From positions 248,001 through 312,000 of the forward strand of contig BROG01000474.1 in NCBI GenBank assembly GCA_030159075.1: a stretch of DNA of 64,000 bases, in the 5' to 3' direction. Positions 57,401 to 64,000 of the stretch are shown piece after piece. A program made the position numbers and the translations under genes. A model generated the notes under the pieces. It did not search any database, was not told the DNA's origin, and saw only the letters and a list, made by a program, of their open reading frames with translations. The DNA comes from Atrina japonica. Lineage: Eukaryota > Mollusca > Bivalvia > Pterioida > Pinnidae. Position 1 is the first letter of the stretch, and the number at the start of each line of letters is the position of its first letter.

Positions 57401-60400
57401 GATCAACCAATCAGCGAACGTTTTAGATATTCTTATGTTCAAAATGGAAAACGGGACGACATGTAAATAAAAATGACGGGTAGCTTGAATTCACGTCTTA
57501 TTATTTATATGAATGGAATTATGCCATGTCACAACTTAGTGACGATGGTTTTATAAATTTAAAAGATCAGGTAAGCGTATCAACAAATATCAGACGTCGG
57601 CGATAGGAAATAGATGGTTAAACTGCTGTGAAAATGTCACAGCATCTTGCTACGAAAAAAGTATATGGGAGGACTTACCAAAAAAAAAAAAAAGAAGAAG
57701 AAGAAGAGCCGGCCTGCCTCAGTCGGTAGCGCACTCGACTCTTGATCATGAGGTTGTGAGTTCGAGTCCAGCCAGCTGCAGGTTGGTTTCCTGTCTTTCT
57801 GATGAGACAGTAAAAATCGAGGTCCCGTGTCGCAGTTGGTGTCGGCACGGTAAATAACCCTCACTGCTCAATGACCGTAAGTGCCGAGCATAGGCCAAAA
57901 TTTGAAGCCCTTCACTGACATTTGGTGACGTCTCCATATGAGTGAAAGATTCTTGAGTGGGACGTCGTTAAACAACAATAAACAAACAAACAACCCCCCC
58001 AAAAAATGTTCGGCCTTGGGCATAGCAGCCATATATAAAGCTAATCACTGGACATAGTATGATACATTTATGGAAATTCAAAATTATGAATAATCAATAT
58101 TATGAATAATATCAATAGTTTAAACGTATGTGGGGATCAAACTGGAGAAGGCATATTTAAATTTTGACAGCATATATATAGTAAATGTAAATATTAGATA
58201 TTTCGTACAGGAAATTTAGCAATGAGCTAGTTGGTGGATTTGGGTCAAATTGTATGAATGTCACTGCTTATGTGTGATAGTATGATATTTTATTGATATG
58301 ATTTTGATGTATATTATATTTCATTGCTGTATATATTTTGTTATCAACTTACATGTTAAGTTACATACATACGTAAATGCTATGAAAATAATTTAAGTCA
58401 GATTGATCTAGTCCATATTCTTTTTTCCCATTTCTTTTTTTTTGCATTGCCTTAGGCCAATGTAAGACTTCAGGGATTTTCCACACATTTTTGGGATGTA
58501 AGATGTAAGAAAGACAGATAACTCTTACTAAATTGTTTTATTCTTCGATCAAATGATATCGAGTACGATTGTATACATTATACAATTATATATATTCAAA
58601 TATTGGAATAAAATATATTGACCTAAGCCGCAGTTCCTGTTGTCAATACATATGACAGAGGACACAGTTAACTATGCTTTTCACTATGTCCAGTATATGC
58701 ACGCTTTGCCAAATATATGAATGAGTAACGGAGAAAATGCTGCTAACGACTCCAGCCAAAATTCATTGCAAGTAACCACCATCCCATGGCTGAAGCCCGC
58801 TCCTAGGCCCTATCTTTTGAGAAAATCTTTACAAAAAGAACCAACAAAAATAACAACTTTGGGCAGTGTCGGACTATTGGACCGTCGGACTATCGGGATG
58901 TTACCGAATTTTTGCATTATTTTGGAAAAAAAACAAGCCATTTTGCACTGGGAATGGGTCTTGTAACCAGACCCAAAATTAGCCTAGGAAAATCCCTGAT
59001 TATACTCAAATTATTTTAGTTTGACACACTGCTATATATATCTAATAAATCTGACACTTAGGATTAGTGATGTTTGATCTGTCTTCGGGCTTGATGCAAG
59101 GTGAGGGATTATCTCCCCTTCTTTTTTCTCTGTTCATAAATGATCTGGAATCAGACTTAATTAATTCTAATTGTCAGAGTTATTGGCTACAAATGCTTAA
59201 TTTATTTGTTATTAAGTATGTATGCCGATGATACCGTCCTATTTTCAGAAGATATACATGATCTTCAAAATACGTTGAATTATCTTCATAACTATACCGA
59301 GAGATGGGGTCTAACTGTAAATGTGGAGAAAACCAAAATAGTTATTTTTAGAAAATATAAGAAAGTTAAAAGGGACGAGTACTGGTTTTACGGTGGACAA
59401 GCTATCGAAGTAGTTGATAATTTTTGTTATCTTGGTCTTAACTTCAATTATAATGGTAAATTTACATTGGCACAACAAACATTGGCCACGCAAGGGCGGA
59501 AAGCTATATATGCATTATTAAAATCAACGAAACAGTATATGTTTAATCAAAGGACACAACTTTCATTATTTGATACATGTATATCATGTATTCTTAATTA
59601 CGGTGGGGAAGTTTGAGGGTTTCATAATGGGCCTGATATTGAAAAAGTGCATATTCAATTTTTGAAAAATCTTCTTGGGGTTAGAAAAACTACAAATAAT
59701 GTAATGGTTTACTATGAACTTGGGCGTTATTCTATGCAAATACGCAGAAAATTAATTATGATTAAATATTGGCTTAAGCTGCATACTAAAAGCATGTTAC
59801 GACGAGCTTGTCCAACTTTCTCATCACAAACCTAATTGTAAGGATAACTGGGTTGTACATATTAAAAATGATTTGTACTCACATGGATTTAATTGTGTTT
59901 GGGATAACCAATATGTGATGAATGAGAAATATTTTTTACACATGTATTCAGTGTTTATAAGATAATTTTGTGCAAGGTTTGTTAAGTTCATTTGAAGGGT
60001 CGTCTAAATGCATCCTTTACAAACATATTGTTGACAGATTTCAATTTCAGGTATATCTTGATAGGCCAATGTTTCAAAAATATAAATTAATTTTATGTAA
60101 ATACCGTTTACATTCACACTCTTTGAACATTGAGGCGGGTAGGTATAATAATATCCCCAGAGATAATAGAATATGTACATTATGTAATAGGTACGATCTG
60201 GAGGATGAAATGCATTTCAGTTTGTTTTGTCCAGTAAATGAAGATCTCAGACGGCGCTACATCAAGCCATACTATATTAATCGTCCATCTATTTTTAAAC
60301 TTGTTCAACAGCTTGGCTCCAGAAATACTAAAACATTAACCAATCTAGCAAAATATTACACTTTTCTACAGTTAAACGACAGTTGTTAATGACAAGAAAT

Positions 60401-61511
60401 TGATTGATTTATTGTATCAATATTACAACCCTAATTTATTATGTCAAGATTATATATATATTAACCTCAGTGAAAGTATACAAGTTACTTTGTGTAGATG
60501 ATATTGTAATTTCATTTCATGTATTCTGCTGTACCCTCTGTTGTTAACTCTATACTTTTTATTGAGCACTGAATCATTGTACCTATATGCTGTATTGCAT
60601 TTGGTTGAATAAAGAATCAGAGCCAGAAAGAAACGGCAAAAAAAAAAAAAAAAAAAAAAAAAAACAACAACAAACAAAAACGACAGAAAAAAACACGAGA
60701 CATTTAATGAGGACAAATGCAATATATTGCACATTAATCGGTGCTTAACTTAAAAAAAAATTAAACTGATTAAAACCATTATTTTGCACATACTTATAAA
60801 TAGCCTATCACAGAAATAATAGTTTTCACATTGATGAAAATATATATTCACCTTTAACTGTTCATGATCAATTAAAAGCTGCTATGTTTCATATTTTCCC
60901 TAGATATTTTGTTTTTTTTTTGGTCTGTTTTAAGATATCAAAACTCACCCCCGCGATCCAGATCACAATTAGGCCTAGCACATGTATATATGCATGGTTT
61001 CAATACTGATGTATCTTTAATTTCCTTTAAAAGTAGGGAGGGGTTTAACTTTTTTTCACAGGACGAATAACAGAATAATAAAATATAGCTCCACTTTGAG
61101 TTCCAGATAGAAAAATATCAGTCGAGGGTGGGATGGATCAGCAGCCTAAGTCCCAACCGAGGCGTTAGCCGAGATTGGGATATTGATACTCCCCACCCGA
61201 GACTGAAGTTTTTCTGTCTGGAACTCAAATGTGGTGCTTGATTATTTTGCATTTATCAGTTTGACTTAATTTAGTTGCCACATAACATCTTAGTATTATT
61301 TCTTTTTATTTTTGTTTAAACATATTTTATTTGTCACATTTTTTTTTACAAGTAATCATAATACAATAATGCACAAGGATTTTTTTGAATGATAGGTTCG
61401 GAAAAAAACTGAAAGCTTATATAAATTCCTCTCCTAGGTTACATAATGAGCATTATTTCGTAAAGAGTCGTTCGTGATTCAAGCAAAGATAAATATGTGA
61501 CAAAGTGGTAG

Positions 61512-61576
<65 letters not shown>

Positions 61577-62789
61577 TCTGAATTTGGTAAATGGGGAAAA
61601 ATTAAACATGAGATTTACAAAATTGAGAATGTAATGAGACATGAATGCGAATTCCGCATGGCATGTAGTTGTAATACACTAAGTATGGACTCAATATGGA
61701 TATGTAGGGTTTGATGAATTTTTTTTTCACCAACCATCCGCAGATAAATATAAACCTATAGTCTATACACACATATTTATTTCCTTTCAAACAAATTTTG
61801 TAAGATTTGTATGTTTGTTTATTGTTGTTTAACGTCCCACTCAAGAATATTTCACTCATATGGAGACGTCATCAAATGCCGGTGAAGGGCTTCAAATTTT
61901 GGTCTATGCTCGGCACTTACGGCCATTGAGCATTGAGGGTTCTTAAACGTGCCGACACCTACTGTGACACGGAACCTCGGTTTTTACTGTCTCATCCAAA
62001 GGACAGGAAACCAACCTGCCGCCGGCTGGACTCGAACTCACGACGCAGTTTGAAATAACCGAAAAGTGAGTAGAATCATCCGTATGATAATGAAAAGGTT
62101 TACGTCCCATCATCTTATGTGAATCGGACAATACTCATCCGTATGATAATAAAAAGATTACTCCGCACCGCCATCTTGAGATGCAGAGAAAAAGAAAGAA
62201 AAAATGCCACCCTGCTATGACGTCACTATAGAAAACCTGCGTCTATAAAACCACAGACCTATCGCGGCATTCTGCAAATTAGCCTTAATTATAATTTTTT
62301 TGGATGAAGATGGGATTCACTTGACGTTTAATCGTTGTTACTCACTTTAAAAACAATCACATAGATCTACCAATCATAGGCACATCAATAGATTGCTACT
62401 AGAGTAGATTTAAAATTACATTCCAATCAGACACATGGCTGACATGCCGGCATAGATTAGGCCTAGCATGTCGATCGCCATGCCGCATGTCCTATAAAAA
62501 AGAGTGTTAGTCCGACGATCGGGTGTTTGACTCTCAATTTTAACTTAGATTTTCTACAGCTAAAATTTCCTGTGCTCCAACGAAATATGAAACGGAAAAG
62601 ATGCATTTTATAAGTGAATCAGTACCGTAGATAGGCCTATATAGTATATAGGCTAATGGCAAGGGCTAGATCTAGTAAATTTATGTGGAAAAAAAAACAA
62701 AGAAAAAAAAATCAACGGAAATTTTACAACTTACCAACACACAATCCAAATAGCATAAGAACAGTAGTAATTTGTAGAAACTGACCCAT
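53987..62789 (-). CDS. Ly6/uPAR three-finger protein, three exons, GPI-tailed
   Basis: The joined exons (62789-62735, 55948-55820, 54174-53987) encode 123 residues. Residues 1-18 or 19 form a hydrophobic signal peptide (MGQFLQITTVLMLFGLCVG). The mature part starts GLKCHVC. Cysteines at 22, 25, 33, 45, 52, 69, 78, 88, 90 and 95 give the ten-cysteine, five-disulphide layout of the Ly6/uPAR fold, ending CFCTGDLCN where many members have CC-x2-D-x-CN. N71-A-T is an N-glycosylation site. Residues 106-122 are hydrophobic to the C-terminus, as expected for a GPI anchor signal, so the product is probably an extracellular membrane-tethered protein. Both introns are phase 1 with GT-AG ends, as in Ly6 genes generally. 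Intron 1 (6.8 kb) holds a LINE, a palindrome element and SINEs. Intron 2 (1.6 kb) holds a MITE. The ligand cannot be inferred. Confidence 0.88.
54336..54425. repeat. (AT)n microsatellite in Ly6 intron 2
   Basis: About 90 bp of AT, flanked by CCAGCG and TTGCTG. Likely to be highly length-variable. Confidence 0.95.
54830..54997. mobile_element. GGCGTCGGAA-ended MITE, single core unit
   Basis: GGCGTCGGAACCGGGGGG at the left, GCTTAGCCCCCCCCCCAC and one GTTTCTGGCGTATGTGTG + TTTTAAGTTGGTTTAGCCCC unit, then TTTGCTTCCGACGCC at the right. It lies in Ly6 intron 2. Confidence 0.85.
55000..55819. other. Remainder of Ly6 intron 2
   Basis: A solo MITE terminus CATCGTCGTAAAAGCACGG is at 55093. Nothing else was resolved. 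Confidence 0.5.
55820..55948 (-). CDS. Ly6 gene exon 2 (cysteines 1-5)
   Basis: 129 bp, acceptor TTTCAG|GA at 55948, donor G|GTAAGT at 55820. An alternative acceptor 6 bp upstream (TTATCAG|TT, start 55954) also keeps the frame and would add Val-Ser before GLKCHVC. NAGNAG-like choice is possible. Confidence 0.85.
55955..57060. other. Ly6 intron 1, proximal part
   Basis: GGTTTGATAATCTGACAGTT, CGATAATCCGACG and GGTCCGATAGTCCGAC at 56240-56290 are complement copies of the CGGACTATCGG motif. No gene was found. Confidence 0.5.
57061..58028. mobile_element. Large palindromic element interrupted by a SINE
   Basis: Two ~330-bp arms meet near 57385. Left-arm blocks GGCCGAACTTTCTGCCCCG, AAGTCCTCCCATATACTTT, TTTTCACAGCAGTTTA, TTTAAATTTATAAA and ACATAAGAATATCTAA recur in complement and reverse order to the right. 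A RUDI-like SINE (57706-57992) splits the right arm, after which TGTTCGGCCTTGGGCATAG resumes the arm. Confidence 0.78.
57706..57992 (+). mobile_element. RUDI-like tRNA SINE, complete
   Basis: Head GAGCCGGCCTGCCTCAGTCG then GTAGCGCACTCGACTC (A box), GAGTTCGAGTCCAG (B box). Body GAGACAGTAAAAATCGAG, GTGCCGAGCATAGGCC. Tail AACAACAATAAACAAACAAA. The family is also at 4505, 14687, 49866 and 61811. Confidence 0.85.
58029..59059. other. Ly6 intron 1, no gene
   Basis: GTCGGACTATTGGACCGTCG then GACTATCGGGATG at 58868-58900 belongs to the dispersed CGGACTATCGG motif. GGGAATGGGTCTTGTAACCA at 58951 resembles 23817. Confidence 0.5.
59060..60664 (+). mobile_element. 5'-truncated non-LTR retrotransposon (LINE) with poly-A tail
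   Basis: Begins inside the reverse transcriptase with GLMQGEGLSPLLFSLFINDL, followed by the catalytic MYADD at about 59216-59230, the WGLTVNVEKTKI motif and the YLGLNF segment. The 3' region ends with a C-x2-C-x9-H-x4-C cluster (ICTLCNRYDLEDEMHFSLFC). AATAAA is at 60608 and poly-A at 60638-60664. It lies in intron 1 of the Ly6 gene in antisense orientation. Confidence 0.82.
59076..60389 (+). pseudogene. LINE reverse transcriptase C-terminal part, broken frame
   Basis: The frame carrying GLMQGEGLSPLL shifts just before YADD (about 59196-59206). After that the frame is open to an in-frame TGA at 59614 in the context GGEV-stop-GFHNG, where tryptophan (TGG) is the obvious ancestor. It resumes to about 59815 (LKNLLGVRKTTNNV), then shifts again twice before the C-terminal zinc-like segment at 59970-60389. 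At least four lesions mean no active protein. Endonuclease and the N-terminal RT are missing. Confidence 0.8.
60665..61516. other. Ly6 intron 1, no gene
   Basis: CTCCACTTTGAGTTCCAGAT at 61090 and the complement of ATCTGGAACTCAAATGTGG-like sequence at 61216-61232 pair as a loose inverted repeat (TTCCAGATAGAAAAATATCAG against CTGAAGTTTTTCTGTCTGGAA), probably a small MITE of about 150 bp, 61085-61235. Confidence 0.45.
61517..61574. repeat. (GA)n microsatellite
   Basis: About 58 bp of GA, in Ly6 intron 1. Confidence 0.95.
61811..62044 (-). mobile_element. RUDI-like SINE, tRNA head truncated
   Basis: Tail TTGTTTAACGTCCCACTC, body GGTCTATGCTCGGCACTTAC and CGCCGGCTGGACTCGAACTC, breaking at 62044 just past the B box. 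Confidence 0.78.
62045..62734. other. Ly6 intron 1, distal part
   Basis: TCATCCGTATGATAATGAAA at 62077 and TCATCCGTATGATAATAAAA at 62127 form a 50-bp-spaced direct repeat. GATCGGGTGTTTGACTCTC to TTTCCTGTG at 62517-62570 is a half copy of the 106-bp element at 40120. Confidence 0.55.
62735..62789 (-). CDS. Ly6 gene exon 1 (signal peptide)
   Basis: 55 bp: ATG at 62789 after AGACAGG, 18 codons plus one base, donor G|GTAAGT at 62735/62734. An in-frame second ATG at codon 12 would lose most of the leader, so the first is chosen. Confidence 0.85.
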
Positions 62790-62847
62790 CCTGTCTGTCT
62801 TGATAAGCAGTAGGTCTACGCTAAGCCAGTAGCCTACCATAAGGTAC

Positions 62848-63222
62848 GGGGCGCCATGTAGGACAGGTTAATTTTGTCTACAAAATCCATTTTTGTGTGT
62901 ACAAACTTTCAATTTTGTGACAGAATTCAACTTTGTACCATAAAATTCAATCCTGTGTCACAAAATTGAATGTTGTGTCACAGAATTCAATTTTGTGACA
63001 AAATTGAAAGTGTATGTAGGCCTAGAAAAATGGAATTTAACTGTCCCACATGGCGCCAAAAGTCAATTCTGTGTCACAAAATTTAATTATGTGGCACCGA
63101 ACTCAGTTCTGTGTCAAAGAATTAAATTTTGAAACACAGAATTGAATTGACAAAATTGAAATTTTGTACATACAAAAATGGATTTTGCGGACAAGATTGA
63201 GCAATGTCCCACATGGCGCCCC
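62848..63222. mobile_element. Foldback MITE just upstream of the Ly6 gene
   Basis: The ends GGGGCGCCATGTAGGACA and (complement) GGGGCGCCATGTGGGACA continue into arms of about 75 bp with CAAAATCCATTTTTGTGTGT. The interior repeats palindromic CACAAAATTGAATTTTGTG-like units in both orientations, with one internal GTCCCACATGGCGCC at 63043. It starts 58 bp upstream of the Ly6 start codon. Confidence 0.82.
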
Positions 63223-63379
63223 ATACGTGGGCCCGATGACGATGTACAATCACTTTATAGAGTTATAGACATTATCATAATTTAGATCTACAAGAATCTA
63301 AATATTTCATATAAAAACACATTTTTCAACAACAAAAATTGTGAACCCATTTCTCAGCGCATTTCAATAGAATTTTCGC

Positions 63380-63896
63380 CTATACTAAAGTAATATTTCG
63401 CACTGATAGCACCACTTAGAATACTAGATTCTTCTAAAGATAAGATGGCCACCTTTTTAAAATGAATAATTTTGGCTAGATACATGTGTATTTAGATTTA
63501 TTATTTGGCCTTGTCTAATACCACTTTCCGAATTTAAAATTGGAGCTCAACTGATGAAGTCTAATTGACAGAAACGATCGTCTTGAGCATTATAACTTTG
63601 GTATTATGTTTATAATATTTATAACCACTAGGTCTTTGCCACTGCTGGTGGACCGTTTGAGTCCCCGAGGGTATACACTGATAGCAAATTTAAAACACTA
63701 AATTCTTCTTAAGCTAAGATAACCATCTTTTCACAGTGGTTACTCTTAGACGGATTTTGGCTATATTAGATTTATTATTTGGCCCTGTCTGATACCAATT
63801 TCTCTTTAGCAAATCTATTTAAAATTGGAGCTCAACTGAAGAAGTCTAATTAACAGAAATGATCGTCTTGAGCATTATAACCTTGGTATTATGATA
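63380..63896. repeat. Diverged copies of the 363-bp unit
   Basis: TATACTAAAGTAATATTTCG, TGGAGCTCAACTGATGAAGT, ATTATAACTTTGGTATTATG and GCCACTGCTGGTGGACCG occur in the order of the 51.7-52.8-kb array. About one and a half units are present, with deletions. A full-length arm of the parent element was not seen before the window ends. Confidence 0.82.
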
Positions 63897-64000
63897 AAAT
63901 TCATTGTCCTCCAAAGGGAAGTATAGTTATACGAAAAAACAGTAAAACACTCAATATTCACAAATTTTCGGCTCCTTGGCCTTTATCAAGTGAAAGACGA

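Overview
This window looks like non-coding, repeat-dominated nuclear DNA from a bivalve mollusc. The evidence is the AT-rich composition, the frequent palindrome TACATGTA/ACATGTAC, several copies of a tRNA-headed SINE whose tail reads AACGTCCCACTC (it resembles the RUDI-type SINE of bivalves), and intron-exon genes with GT-AG splice sites. There is no bacterial-style gene packing, and nearly all long open frames are low-complexity or repeat artefacts.

The one gene I can reconstruct with confidence is a three-exon Ly6/uPAR (three-finger) protein on the minus strand. Exon 1 is 62789-62735, exon 2 is 55948-55820 and exon 3 is 54174-53987. All introns are phase 1. The product is 123 residues with a signal peptide, ten cysteines ending in a C-x-C-x4-CN signature, and a hydrophobic GPI-type tail. 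A foldback element lies 58 bp upstream of its start codon. Weaker exon-like pieces are a cysteine-rich open segment entering at the left edge (46-197), a signal-peptide-like 55-bp segment with a donor at 44673-44727, a similar but poorer one at 48599-48653, and an orphan first-exon-like segment on the minus strand at 28638-28422.

The rest is transposable elements and satellites. From left to right: microsatellites and SINEs (0-6.3 kb); a broken hAT/ZBED transposase start (7.6-8.3 kb); SINE, hAT-type and retroposon nests (13.2-18.2 kb); minisatellites of 48 bp (19.0-19.4 kb) and 25 bp (21.7-22.4 kb); a MITE with a ~42-bp internal array (27.6-28.1 kb); 47-bp and 14-bp arrays (29.7-32.0 kb); a 2.7-kb 44-bp satellite (34.5-37.2 kb); a nested foldback element (39.2-40.0 kb); a 2.1-kb MITE blown up by about 25 copies of a 67-bp unit (40.7-42.8 kb); a 1.76-kb long-inverted-repeat element holding three 363-bp units (51.4-53.1 kb); a ~330-bp-arm palindrome split by a SINE (57.1-58.0 kb); and a 5'-truncated LINE with poly-A tail (59.06-60.66 kb). 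The last two lie in intron 1 of the Ly6 gene.

The most notable pattern is that several unrelated inverted-repeat elements each carry an internally amplified satellite, while sibling copies in the same window carry a single unit or none. This catches satellite birth inside transposons at several stages.
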